DNA from: EB88 sp965199135 | Lineage (GTDB): Bacteria; Acidobacteriota; Terriglobia; Terriglobales; Acidobacteriaceae | NCBI GenBank assembly: GCA_965199135.1 | Contig: OZ240685.1 | Coordinates: forward strand, 2,480,001-2,544,000 | DNA: 64,000 nt | Reading direction: 5' to 3' | In this document: one piece after another, positions 45,046-54,485 of the stretch | Layout: each line of letters begins with the position of its first letter | Position numbering within the stretch: position 1 is the stretch's first letter | The notes under the pieces: model-generated | Databases searched by the model: none | What the model was told of the DNA's origin: nothing | The model's input: only the letters and a program-made list of their open reading frames with translations | Made by a program: the position numbers and the translations under genes

Positions 45046-47484
45046 ATGGCAACGATCAAGATCGATGGAACCCGCACCCAGACCCTTCGCACCATCCTGA
45101 TCGCTGCCTTCGCGGCGCTCATGGTGGTGTTGCTCGCCGCCCTCGGACTGCAGAAGATCAAGCGGAGCGGGTTCCATCTTGACCTGCCAGGACGACTCGG
45201 CGCGAACATCTCGCAGACTGCGAATGGCTTTACCTACTCGCAGTCGCAGCGGGGTCACACCATCTTCACTATTCACGCCTCGAAGATCGTCGAGTTCAAG
45301 GGCGACCAGGCAGAGCTGAAAGACGTAGCCATCACGATGTACGGTCCCGAGGGCTCGCACCGCAAGGATCGGATCAGCGGCAGCGACTTCCTCTATGACA
45401 AGAAGTCCGGTGTCGTCACCGCCAAGGGCCTGGTCGACATCGACATGGCCTCGCCGGCGGCTGCGCCGAAGGGTTCCCCGCAGGCTGGCGCTCCCCCGGA
45501 CACCATTCACGTCCATACCAGCGGGCTTCGCTTCGACCAGAAGACCGGCGAGGCGCAGACCGACCAGCCGCTCTCCTTCACGCTGCCGCGCGCGACCGGC
45601 AAGTCCATCGGTGGGGACTACAACTCCAAAACCGGTGTGCTGATCCTGCAAAGCGCCGTCGAGCTGCATGCAGACCAGAATGGTTCGCCTTCGGTTGTCT
45701 ATGCCGAACACGCGCAGCTGCTGCGGGACTCGCATGTTGCGTACCTGCTCCACGCGCGCAGCGAGTACGAGGGCGGCCACGACTCGGCCGACCAGGCGAT
45801 CGTGCACTTTCGCCCCGATGGCTCGATCCAGCACCTCGACGCCCAGGACCACGTGCACATGGTGACCGCCGATCACGCTGAGCTCTACTCGACCACCGCG
45901 TCCGCGGACTTCGATGCGCACAGCCAGCCCTTGGACGCCCGCGCAGGGGGCGGTGTCAATTTCGTCTCCGAGTCGGCCCAGTCCAACATGCACGGCAATG
46001 CGGTTGAGGGGACGCTGATCTTCGGACCAGGCCCGGACGGCAAAGCAATGCTGCATCATGCGCAGTTCCGCAATGCGGTGAGCTTTGTGCTGCAGGACAA
46101 CTCGCTCAATGGTGACACGCGTGGCTCGGCCACCCGTGAGATGACAGCGAGCAGGCTGGACGTAGATTTCGCCCCTGCTGCGGGCGGCAAGAGCGAGGCG
46201 CAGAAGGCGGTCGCCCAGGGCGGCGCCACGGTGAACCTCCACGACCTGCCCTACGGCGGTGCGCCCAGGCATACGGCGATCCACGGGGACCAGCTGATTG
46301 CGACGCTGCTGAACGGGCACGAGCTGAAACAGCTGGATGGCTCCGGTGGAACCTCGGTCGTGGACTACGCGCCGGACGGTGCGACCGACACCAGCAATGG
46401 CGATGTGCTGCACGTGACCTTCCTGCCGCTCTCGGCTGCCCATGAGCGCCAGACTCCGCATGGCGGCGCCCCTGTGAAAGGCGAGAGCGAAAGCGCCCAG
46501 GTGGACACCGCGGTGCAGCAGGGACACGTCACGATGATCTCGCAGCCGGCCAGGGGCGCGAAGACGAGCGAGGGCACAGCCCAGCAACCCCTCTATGCAG
46601 ACGCGAGCACCGGGACCTACCACTCTGCGGACCAGATACTCCACCTGGTGGGTGATGCGAAGACGCCACCCCGGGTGCATAACGCATCCATCGCGATCAC
46701 GGCGACAACCATCGACTACCAGCGCGCCAGCGGCGATGCCAGGGCGCAAGGGGACGTGCGATCCACCTACCTGCAAACGGCCGCAACGGGCGGCGCCAGG
46801 GCGCCCGGGCTGGGCGGCTCGGGAGCAGTCCACGTGGTCTCAGCTCGGGGGGATATGAACCGCAGCACCAACACCGCGGTCTTCTACGGAACACCCGGAG
46901 CGCCGGCGCGGATGTGGCAGGGGGCCAACTCGGTGACGGCGCCGGTGCTCGAGCTCGGCAAGCAGCAGGGGTCATTGAACGCGCACGCACAGGAGCCTTC
47001 CCGGACTCCGGCCGTGCACGCAGCCTTTGCCGGCAGGCCCGGTACACCAGAGAACGGTGTCACCCGCGTCACCTCCGATACGCTCTTCTACTCCGACACG
47101 ACCCGGACGGGAGATTTTCATGGCACGGTTGTTGCCGTGCAGCCGAATGGCGTGGTGCACTCAGACGACGCGCAGGTCTTCCTGACCGAAGCGCCTGCCG
47201 GTCAGCCGTCGCAGCTGGACCGGCTGATCGCGACCGGCAATGTCGTTCTGACACAGCCAGGCCGGCGCGGCACCGGGCAGAGGCTCGTCTACACGGCTGC
47301 GGATGGAAACTACGTGCTGACCGGTACACCGGCCGATCCGCCGCGTGCAGTCGACCGCGAGAAAGGCACCACCACCGGCGCAGCGCTTGTCTTCAGAAAC
47401 GGGGATAATAGCGTAGAAGTCGAAGCCAATGATGCGGAAGGAAATAGCCGTCGCACAGTGACGGACACCCGGTCCCCCAAGTAA
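45046..47484 (+). CDS. Fused LptC/LptA-like lipopolysaccharide transport protein
   Basis: 812 aa. N-terminal transmembrane helix (about 15-37, LRTILIAAFAALMVVLLAALGLQ region) then an LptC-like domain (ASKIVEFKGDQAELKDVAITMYGPEG). From about 370 onward there are repeated OstA/LptA-like beta-jellyroll units (VDFAPAAGGKSEAQKAVAQGG, LDRLIATGNVVLTQPGRRGTGQRLVYTAADGNYVLTG). Such a protein would span the periplasm with LPS between LptB2FG and LptD. Its last codon abuts the lptB start. Normal LptC is about 190 aa and LptA about 185; the fusion is notable. Confidence 0.82.
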   Translation: MATIKIDGTRTQTLRTILIAAFAALMVVLLAALGLQKIKRSGFHLDLPGRLGANISQTANGFTYSQSQRGHTIFTIHASKIVEFKGDQAELKDVAITMYGPEGSHRKDRISGSDFLYDKKSGVVTAKGLVDIDMASPAAAPKGSPQAGAPPDTIHVHTSGLRFDQKTGEAQTDQPLSFTLPRATGKSIGGDYNSKTGVLILQSAVELHADQNGSPSVVYAEHAQLLRDSHVAYLLHARSEYEGGHDSADQAIVHFRPDGSIQHLDAQDHVHMVTADHAELYSTTASADFDAHSQPLDARAGGGVNFVSESAQSNMHGNAVEGTLIFGPGPDGKAMLHHAQFRNAVSFVLQDNSLNGDTRGSATREMTASRLDVDFAPAAGGKSEAQKAVAQGGATVNLHDLPYGGAPRHTAIHGDQLIATLLNGHELKQLDGSGGTSVVDYAPDGATDTSNGDVLHVTFLPLSAAHERQTPHGGAPVKGESESAQVDTAVQQGHVTMISQPARGAKTSEGTAQQPLYADASTGTYHSADQILHLVGDAKTPPRVHNASIAITATTIDYQRASGDARAQGDVRSTYLQTAATGGARAPGLGGSGAVHVVSARGDMNRSTNTAVFYGTPGAPARMWQGANSVTAPVLELGKQQGSLNAHAQEPSRTPAVHAAFAGRPGTPENGVTRVTSDTLFYSDTTRTGDFHGTVVAVQPNGVVHSDDAQVFLTEAPAGQPSQLDRLIATGNVVLTQPGRRGTGQRLVYTAADGNYVLTGTPADPPRAVDREKGTTTGAALVFRNGDNSVEVEANDAEGNSRRTVTDTRSPK

Positions 47485-48213
47485 ATGCATACGCTTTCCA
47501 CCGATGAGATCGGCAAGAGTTACAAGGGGCGTCAGGTCGTTCGAGGAGTCTCGATCACGGTGAGCCAGGGCGAGGTTGTTGGGCTGCTCGGGCCGAACGG
47601 CGCTGGCAAGACCACCAGCTTCTACATGATGGTCGGGCTCGTGATCCCCGATGCCGGTCGCGTGCTCGCGGACGGCGCCGAGATCACCAAGGTGCCGATG
47701 TACCTGCGGGCGCGAAACTACGGGATCTCCTACCTGCCGCAAGAGCCTTCCGTATTCCGCAAGCTTTCGGTCGAAGACAACATCCTTGCCGTTCTGGAAG
47801 CGCAGGCCATCACCGCGGTCGAGCGGCGCTCGCGTACAGAACGGCTGATCGAGCAACTCAACCTTGGGCACATTCGCAAGACCCAGGGCTACGCGCTCTC
47901 GGGCGGCGAGCGCCGGCGTGTGGAGATCGCGCGCTGCCTGTGTATCAAGCCCTCGTTCATCCTGCTCGATGAGCCTTTCTCCGGCATCGACCCCCTGGCC
48001 GTCGACGATCTTCAGGAGATCATCCACGGGCTCAAGCAGAGTGGCATCGGCGTCCTGATCACCGACCACAATGTGCGCGAGACCCTCTCGGTCGTCGACC
48101 GCGCCTACATCATCAACGAGGGGCGGATCTTCCGCACGGGCACACCGCAGGCGCTTGGAGCCGATCCCGAGGTTCGCCGCGTCTACCTTGGCGAAAATTT
48201 CTTTCTGGATTAG
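47485..48213 (+). CDS. lptB: LPS export ABC transporter ATPase LptB
   Basis: 242 aa. Walker A GPNGAGKTT (36-44), signature LSGGERRRVEIARCL, Walker B FILLDEPFSGIDPLAV, switch His in ITDHNVRETL. These, with YLPQEPSVFRKL, are diagnostic of LptB. Begins on the base after the lptCA stop. Powers LPS extraction with LptFG, not encoded in the window. Confidence 0.96.
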   Translation: MHTLSTDEIGKSYKGRQVVRGVSITVSQGEVVGLLGPNGAGKTTSFYMMVGLVIPDAGRVLADGAEITKVPMYLRARNYGISYLPQEPSVFRKLSVEDNILAVLEAQAITAVERRSRTERLIEQLNLGHIRKTQGYALSGGERRRVEIARCLCIKPSFILLDEPFSGIDPLAVDDLQEIIHGLKQSGIGVLITDHNVRETLSVVDRAYIINEGRIFRTGTPQALGADPEVRRVYLGENFFLD

Positions 48214-48352
48214 GCTGCTGCAAATGTGTGGCAAACCTGAAAGCACCGCGGCAAAGGTTACGGAAGGATGACGAAAGCTGGTTGGCGGGTGTCTACTTTG
48301 AGTAGACTGCACGCACTACCCCAAAGCTTTTCCTGAGGTTTCTGTCATCGGC

Positions 48353-49909
48353 ATGGTTTCTCTCCAGCCAAAACTGAGTCTGCGAGTCTCGCAGCGCCAG
48401 ATCCTCACTCCTGGCCTGATGCAGATGGTCAGCGTGCTTGCGCTCAACAAGATTGAGCTCAAGGACATGATCGAGACCGAGATCGCCGAAAATCCGGTGC
48501 TCGAGGAGCTGGAAGAAACCGTTCCGATGCTGGATGACGTCGCCAGCCGCGAAGCCGAGCGGGAGCAGGCGGTCACCGCTGTCGCCGAAGAGCGGGAGCG
48601 ATCCGACCCGTTCGAGGAGATCGACTTCGGCTCGTATTTTCAGGATTATCTCGATCCCGGATTCCGCTCGCCGCAAAGTGCGGAGCTGAACGAACGTCCT
48701 TCGATCGAAAATTTCCTATCGCAAAAGGGTTCGCTGATCGACCACCTGCAATGGCAGGTCGGCTCGCTGCCATTAACTTCTCTGGAGCGCGGCGCCGTCG
48801 ACTACGTGCTCGGCAACCTCGATGAAGACGGCTACTGTGCCGAACGGGAAGAGGATCTGCATGCGGGCTGGCTACGCGAACTGACCGGTGCGGCGCTTGG
48901 CGATGGCGAAGTGCCGCCGGATGCAGAGATGCTTCTCACCCGGGGACTTGCGATCGTGCGCTCGCTTGACCCTGTCGGTGTCGCGGCGTCCGATCTTCAG
49001 CACTGCTTGCTGTTGCAAATAGCTGCCCGCCGCAGGGCAGAAGATGAGGCGCCGCCGCTCGGTGAGGAGCATGCGCCCAGCGCAGCGCAACTGCGGCGGC
49101 GCGGGGTGCTCGACATCGCTGAGCGCATCATCCAAGATTGCCTGCCACTGCTGTTCAAGCGGGATCTGCGCGAGCTGTGCAAGGCCGTGCAGGCCAGCCA
49201 GGAAGAGATCACCGAGGCACTGCAGTTCATCCGCACGCTTGATCCACGGCCTGGGCAGCGCTTCCAGCATAACGACGCGCGGCTCATCGAGCCGGATGTG
49301 TCCTTCATCAAGCGCGACGACGAGTACGTCGCCGTGATGGATGAAGAGAGCATCCCGACGCTGCGGCTCAACCGCGAGTACCGCAAGCTGTTGCAGAAGT
49401 CCGACTCGGAAAAGGATGTCAAGGATTATGTGAAGGAGCGCTATCGCTCGGCGTTGCAGCTGATGCGCAACATCGAGCAGCGCAAGAACACGATCCTGCG
49501 CACCTGCGAGGCGATTCTCCGCAGGCAGGGAGAGTTTCTGGATCATGGCCTCGACTACCTGAAGCCAATGATGATCAAAGACGTCGCGGAAGAGATTGGT
49601 GTGCACCCATCGACGGTAAGCCGCGCGGTTTCGAATAAGTATGTTCACACCCCGCAGGGTGTGTTTGAGCTGCGGTTCTTCTTTTCCGAGGGCGTGAACG
49701 GGCCCGAAGGTTCCGGCACACCGCTGATGCTGCTGAAGCGGCGCGTGAAAAAGCTGATCGAGGAAGAGGATCCGCGGAAGCCGCTCACGGACGATCACAT
49801 CACGCAAGTGCTGCAGAAGGAAGGGATCGATGTGACTCGCCGCACGGTGGCAAAGTATCGCGAGGATATGCGCATCCCAAGTACGCATCAGCGACGAATC
49901 CGCGGCTAG
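48353..49909 (+). CDS. rpoN: RNA polymerase sigma-54 factor
   Basis: 518 aa. Region I Gln/Leu-rich N-terminus (VSLQPKLSLRVSQRQILTPGLMQ), acidic region II, core-binding region III, and the RpoN box TRRTVAKYRE near the C-terminus with the HTH DVAEEIGVHPSTVSRAVSNKY upstream of it. Directs transcription from -24/-12 promoters with AAA+ activators. Position after lptB is the widely conserved lptB-rpoN-hpf arrangement. Confidence 0.96.
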   Translation: MVSLQPKLSLRVSQRQILTPGLMQMVSVLALNKIELKDMIETEIAENPVLEELEETVPMLDDVASREAEREQAVTAVAEERERSDPFEEIDFGSYFQDYLDPGFRSPQSAELNERPSIENFLSQKGSLIDHLQWQVGSLPLTSLERGAVDYVLGNLDEDGYCAEREEDLHAGWLRELTGAALGDGEVPPDAEMLLTRGLAIVRSLDPVGVAASDLQHCLLLQIAARRRAEDEAPPLGEEHAPSAAQLRRRGVLDIAERIIQDCLPLLFKRDLRELCKAVQASQEEITEALQFIRTLDPRPGQRFQHNDARLIEPDVSFIKRDDEYVAVMDEESIPTLRLNREYRKLLQKSDSEKDVKDYVKERYRSALQLMRNIEQRKNTILRTCEAILRRQGEFLDHGLDYLKPMMIKDVAEEIGVHPSTVSRAVSNKYVHTPQGVFELRFFFSEGVNGPEGSGTPLMLLKRRVKKLIEEEDPRKPLTDDHITQVLQKEGIDVTRRTVAKYREDMRIPSTHQRRIRG

Positions 49910-49943
49910 GCTGGCGGACTCGCTCGCAGTAGAAGGAGCACTG

Positions 49944-50609
49944 ATGGACGTCGAGTACACAGGCAGACAAGCAGTCGTTACAGACGAACTCCGTTCGCTT
50001 GCAGGACCTTTCCTGGACCGCATGGAGAAGATGTTGGGCGCGGGTGCAAGCGCGCACGTCGTTCTCACCTCGGAGAAGCACAGGCAGATCGCAGAAGTCA
50101 CCATCAAGACCCACGCGCATGACCTTGTGGGGCTGTGTGAGTCCACGGCGAGCCCCGAGGCCGCATTGCGATCGGCTCTGGAAAAGACCGAAGCGCAGGC
50201 CATTCGCCTGAAGGAGAAGCGAGCCACCCAGAAGCGCCTGCCCAAGGATGAAAAGGCGGTGGTCGAGCCTGCGCTCGAGCGACCCGGCAAGGCAAAGCGC
50301 ACCGGCCTGCTGGCCACCTCGGACTCGCCGCTTGACGAGGTCCTGGGTCTCACGCCGGATGGCTTTGCGAGCACGAAGAGCGCGCCCCGGGATAGTGCAA
50401 ATGGCAATGGCCATGTGAAGAATGAGCACGAGCCGCATGTGACCCGCACGATTGATGCCGTGGCGCTGCGTCCGATGAGCCTCGAAGAGGCAATCAAGGA
50501 ACTCGAAACACGGGACCGCGAGATCTTTGTCTTCCGTGACAAGGCCGGGCAGGTGCGCATTTTGCACTGCAAGCGGAATGGGCTGCTTGAATTGATCGAA
50601 CTGCCTTAG
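49944..50609 (+). CDS. hpf: Ribosome hibernation promoting factor, long form
   Basis: 221 aa with AAGGAG eight bases before the ATG. N-terminal S30AE domain (VEYTGRQAVVTDELRSLAGPFLDRM) and a C-terminal dimerisation domain (RPMSLEEAIKELETRDREIFVFRDKAGQ). The two are joined by a Lys-rich linker. Long HPF makes 100S ribosome dimers in stationary phase. Third gene in the lptB-rpoN run; the often-present ptsN is missing. Confidence 0.92.
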   Translation: MDVEYTGRQAVVTDELRSLAGPFLDRMEKMLGAGASAHVVLTSEKHRQIAEVTIKTHAHDLVGLCESTASPEAALRSALEKTEAQAIRLKEKRATQKRLPKDEKAVVEPALERPGKAKRTGLLATSDSPLDEVLGLTPDGFASTKSAPRDSANGNGHVKNEHEPHVTRTIDAVALRPMSLEEAIKELETRDREIFVFRDKAGQVRILHCKRNGLLELIELP

Positions 50610-50662
50610 AATAGCGGCATTCTCCGCAGGCGCGCTCTGGCGCTCCTGCGGAGCCGCCTGAC

Positions 50663-51529
50663 TTGAAAGAATCCGCTCCAATCCGCGAACTGATCGTGCT
50701 GACCGGCCTTTCCGGCTCCGGTAAAGGCTCGGCGCTCAAAGCGTTTGAAGACCTCGGCTACTACTCCGTCGATAATCTTCCGATTGAGCTGCTGCCGCAG
50801 TTTGCCGCGCATATCGCGAATTCGGAGACGTTTCGCAAGGCAGCGATCGTCGTCGATGTTCGCGAAGGCGAGGCGCTCGAGCACCTGCCCGCGACGCTGC
50901 TGAGCATGCGCAGGCTCCTGCCGGTGACGGTTCTCTATCTCGAGGCCGCACGCTCCGCACTGCTGCGCCGCTACTCGGAGACGCGGCGTCCACATCCACT
51001 CGGGGCCGAGGAGTCGGTCGAGTCCTCGCTCGATGCCGAGCGGATGCTGCTCGAACCGGTACGCAACGTGGCGGACGTGGTACTTGAAACCACCAACTTC
51101 AACGTGCACGAGCTGCGCGCGTACCTGCAGACACGTTTTGGCGCGGACGCGGGCAAGAGCCTGCTGATCTCGGTGACAAGCTTCGGCTACAAGAATGGCG
51201 TGCCGCTCGGCGCAGACCTGGTGCTGGATGTTCGTTTTCTCCCGAACCCGCACTTTGTTCCAGAATTCCGGCCACTCACCGGGCAGGACCCGGTAGTCGC
51301 GGAGTACGTGGGCAGCTTTCCGCAGACCGGCGAGTTCCTCGCAAAGACGCTCGACATGCTTCTTTTCCTGCTGCCGCACTACATCCACGAGGGAAAGAGC
51401 TACCTCACCGTTTCCTTTGGGTGCACCGGCGGCCAGCACCGGTCGGTGATGATCGCAGAGGAGATGGCGAAGCGGCTTGCCGCCGAAGGCTACCGCGTCA
51501 AACTGACCCATCGCGACATGCCCCGGTGA
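50663..51529 (+). CDS. rapZ: RNase adapter/nucleotide-binding protein RapZ
   Basis: 288 aa. TTG start with GGAG nine bases upstream. P-loop GLSGSGKG (15-22; the usual Ser after Lys is Gly), ALKAFEDLGYYSVDNLP and C-terminal SFGYKNGVPLGADLVLDVRFLPNPHFVPEFRPLTG with SFGCTGGQHRSV. In enterobacteria it steers RNase E on the small RNA GlmZ; in other phyla its role is less clear. Follows hpf with a 53-base gap. Confidence 0.93.
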   Translation: MKESAPIRELIVLTGLSGSGKGSALKAFEDLGYYSVDNLPIELLPQFAAHIANSETFRKAAIVVDVREGEALEHLPATLLSMRRLLPVTVLYLEAARSALLRRYSETRRPHPLGAEESVESSLDAERMLLEPVRNVADVVLETTNFNVHELRAYLQTRFGADAGKSLLISVTSFGYKNGVPLGADLVLDVRFLPNPHFVPEFRPLTGQDPVVAEYVGSFPQTGEFLAKTLDMLLFLLPHYIHEGKSYLTVSFGCTGGQHRSVMIAEEMAKRLAAEGYRVKLTHRDMPR

Positions 51530-51596
51530 GCCCGCAAGCGTCTCTTCTCTACACTAGGAAGACGATGCGGGTGACCCGAAACAACGAGGCAGCCGA

Positions 51597-53444
51597 GTGA
51601 GGCGGATGCTGCGCCTCCTCGGATATCTGCGCCGTTACGTGGTGCAGGCGGTGGTCGCGCTGCTGCTGATGGCGCTCGTCGGCCTGCTTGAGGCGTTTCG
51701 CGTCCTGCTGATCGGCCCGATCTTCGACAACGTGCTGCACCCCGGCGCCGTGACACATTCCGTGCCGCTGCTCGGCAACTTCAACACGCGCTTCGGCATG
51801 CACCTGCACCTGAACCTGCAGAGCTTTGTGCCATCGGGTGTGCACAACGAGTGGAACGTTGTCGCGTTTGTGCTCGTCACCTCGACGCTGCTCAAGAGCC
51901 TGTGTGACTTCGCCGGAACCTACCTGGTCAACTACGCGGGCTTCGGCATGATCACCGACCTGCGCGACGACCTGTACGAGAGCATGCTGCGGCGCTCTGC
52001 GTCGTTCTTTCAAAAGCACACTACCGGCACACTGCTCTCTACCCTCATCAACGACATCGAGCGTGTGCAGTATGCGATGTCGTCTGTGCTGTCGGATTTT
52101 CTGCAGCAGTTCTTCACGCTGGTCTTTACGCTCGTGGTGGTGATCTCGCTGGGCGGCAGGCTGGCATGGCTGCTGCTCCTATTTGTGCCCGTGGTGGTTG
52201 CATCGGTGCGGCGCATCGGCCGCAGCGTGCGGACCACGACGCGTGGCGGCCAGGACAAGCTCGCAGAAATCCAGAACATTCTGCACGAGACGATCACCGG
52301 CAATCGCATCGTCAAAGCCTTCAACATGGAGCGCTGGGAGCTCGGTCGCTTTCGCGGAGCAGCGCGGCGGCTCTTCCGTGCCAACCTGCGCTCGGTGCGT
52401 GCGCAGGCTCTCTCGTCTCCACTGATGGACGCAATCGGCGCGATCGCGATTGCGCTGCTGCTGCTTGTTGGGCGGGGGCAGATCCAGAGCCGCACGATGA
52501 CCGAGGGGCAGTTCTTCACCTTTCTCGTAGCGCTCTTCAAGCTCTATGACCCGGTCCGCAAGTTCGCGCTCTACTACAACAACTTCCAGCAGGCGATGGG
52601 CGCGTCGAGCGAGATCTTTCGCTTCATGGATGACCAGGACGAGATCGTCGAGAAGCGTGGTGCGGTGCAGCTGAAAGGCTTCGAGCATGAAATCCGCCTT
52701 GAGCATGTGAGCTTCTGCTACTCGACCGAAGAGGGAGAAAAGCAGGTTCTCTCCGATGTCAACATGACGGTACGCGAGGGCGAAGTTGTCGCGCTGGTGG
52801 GCCCGAGCGGGGCAGGCAAGTCGACGCTCGTCAACCTGATCCCGCGCTTCTTCGACGTGAGCAGTGGTCGCATCCTGATCGATGGGCACGACCTGCGCGA
52901 CGTGTCCATGCGGTCGCTGCGCGAGCAGATCGGCAAGGTTACGCAAGAGACGATCCTGTTCAACGACACCATTCGGAACAACATCGCGTACGGAAGACCC
53001 GACGTGCCGATGCCACAGGTTGAGGCGGCTGCACGCGCCGCGCTGGCGCATGAGTTTATTCTCCGCTTACCGGAAGGCTATGACACACCGATCGGGGAGA
53101 AGGGTTTTCGCCTGTCGGGTGGCGAGCGCCAGCGCATCGCGATCGCACGCGCGCTGCTCAAGAACGCGCCCATCCTGATCCTCGACGAGGCGACATCCGC
53201 GCTCGATGCAGAGAGCGAGTCGCTGGTGCAGCCGGCGCTCGGCAACCTGATGCACGGACGTACGGTGATCGTGATTGCGCATCGTCTCTCGACCGTGCGA
53301 CGCGCCACGCGCATTGGTGTCATGGAGGCTGGCGCGCTCACGGCGATCGGCACACATGAGGAACTATTGACGGCGAGCCCCACGTATCGTCGGCTGTACG
53401 AGCTGCAGTTCGCGGGCATGGCAGAGCAGGAGGCAAGTGCGTGA
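51597..53444 (+). CDS. ABC exporter, MsbA/lipid-A type
   Basis: 615 aa from GTG 51597; ATG 51606 in the same frame is an alternative. Six transmembrane helices in the first 320 residues, then an ATPase domain: VGPSGAGKST, LSGGERQRIAIARALL, ILILDEATSALD. Half-transporter of the MsbA family, flipping lipid A or similar lipids. Fits the nearby lptCA/lptB and suggests lipid export, but substrate is inferred. Stop overlaps the region just before yicC. Confidence 0.88.
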   Translation: MRRMLRLLGYLRRYVVQAVVALLLMALVGLLEAFRVLLIGPIFDNVLHPGAVTHSVPLLGNFNTRFGMHLHLNLQSFVPSGVHNEWNVVAFVLVTSTLLKSLCDFAGTYLVNYAGFGMITDLRDDLYESMLRRSASFFQKHTTGTLLSTLINDIERVQYAMSSVLSDFLQQFFTLVFTLVVVISLGGRLAWLLLLFVPVVVASVRRIGRSVRTTTRGGQDKLAEIQNILHETITGNRIVKAFNMERWELGRFRGAARRLFRANLRSVRAQALSSPLMDAIGAIAIALLLLVGRGQIQSRTMTEGQFFTFLVALFKLYDPVRKFALYYNNFQQAMGASSEIFRFMDDQDEIVEKRGAVQLKGFEHEIRLEHVSFCYSTEEGEKQVLSDVNMTVREGEVVALVGPSGAGKSTLVNLIPRFFDVSSGRILIDGHDLRDVSMRSLREQIGKVTQETILFNDTIRNNIAYGRPDVPMPQVEAAARAALAHEFILRLPEGYDTPIGEKGFRLSGGERQRIAIARALLKNAPILILDEATSALDAESESLVQPALGNLMHGRTVIVIAHRLSTVRRATRIGVMEAGALTAIGTHEELLTASPTYRRLYELQFAGMAEQEASA

Positions 53445-53509
53445 GCACGGAGGCTTCGGTGATTGAAAGGGATCGGGAACCAACGCACGCTGCAGAAGCA
53501 GGGGCGGCA

Positions 53510-54454
53510 ATGAATATCGCCTCGATGACCGGTTATGCGCGGGTCTCCGCGAAGGCAGGCGATGCGCCGTCGCTGACCCTGACGCTCAAGAGCATCAACC
53601 ATCGTTTCCTCGACCTGCAACTGCGCCTGCCGGCAGGCGCGGAGGGCCTTGAGGCGACGATCCGTGGCGAGCTGAAGCGCGAGCTCGCGCGCGGCCATGT
53701 CGAGTGTACGTTGACGCTCGACCGCACCGTACGCCGTGAGAATGGCGAGCGCAAGGCCGCTGCCACGCACTTCGACATGATGGCGTTGCGCGAGTATGTC
53801 GACGCCTTCCGTGCCGCTGCGCGGGAGCTGGGTCTTACGTGTGAACCTGATCTGAACGTCGCCGCGCGGCTGCCCGGCATGGTGCTGGTGGCGCCCGACC
53901 CGCGCGAGGAGACCGCAGCGGAAGAGCAGGCCGGGCTTGAAGCGATGCTCGCGCGCGAGGTGCCGCCGCTGCTGGCGGAGGCACTCGCTGCGCTGCGCGT
54001 GATGCGTCGACGCGAAGGCGCCTCACTCGCCGCTGTGCTGGTGCTTGGGCTGGATCGCCTGTCACTCCTCGTCAGCGAGGTCGGTGTGTTGCGCTCGTCA
54101 GCACAGGAGGCGCACTATGGCCGCATCGCCGAACGGCTCGACGCGCTGGTGGGGCGCACGTTTGACCGCGACCGCATTCTTGCAGAAGCTGCGCTGCTCG
54201 CCGAGCGCGGCGATGTGGAGGAAGAGGTCGCGCGCATGCAGACGCACATCGCGCACTTTCTGGGGCTGCTGACGGCCGGCGGGGAAGCGGGAAAGAAACT
54301 TGACTTCCTGTTACAGGAGATGAACCGCGAGGCGAACACGCTGCTCTCGAAGACCGCAGGCGTCACGGCCGGCAGCGCGCGCATCACCGAGTGCGGGCTC
54401 GCGATGAAGGCCGAGATCGAAAAGCTGCGCGAGCAGGTCCAGAACCTGGAATAG
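53510..54454 (+). CDS. yicC: YicC family endoribonuclease
   Basis: 314 aa from ATG 53510, where NIASMTGYARV matches the family N-terminus; a GTG at 53441 overlapping the exporter stop would add 23 residues. C-terminal DUF1732 part KKLDFLLQEMNREANTLLSKTA is diagnostic. YicC cleaves RNA and influences stress adaptation in E. coli. Co-oriented with the ABC exporter; its normal downstream neighbour gmk is displaced by three minus-strand genes. Confidence 0.9.
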   Translation: MNIASMTGYARVSAKAGDAPSLTLTLKSINHRFLDLQLRLPAGAEGLEATIRGELKRELARGHVECTLTLDRTVRRENGERKAAATHFDMMALREYVDAFRAAARELGLTCEPDLNVAARLPGMVLVAPDPREETAAEEQAGLEAMLAREVPPLLAEALAALRVMRRREGASLAAVLVLGLDRLSLLVSEVGVLRSSAQEAHYGRIAERLDALVGRTFDRDRILAEAALLAERGDVEEEVARMQTHIAHFLGLLTAGGEAGKKLDFLLQEMNREANTLLSKTAGVTAGSARITECGLAMKAEIEKLREQVQNLE

Positions 54455-54485
54455 CGGCTCACTTTCCCTTTTCAGAGAAACGGAC

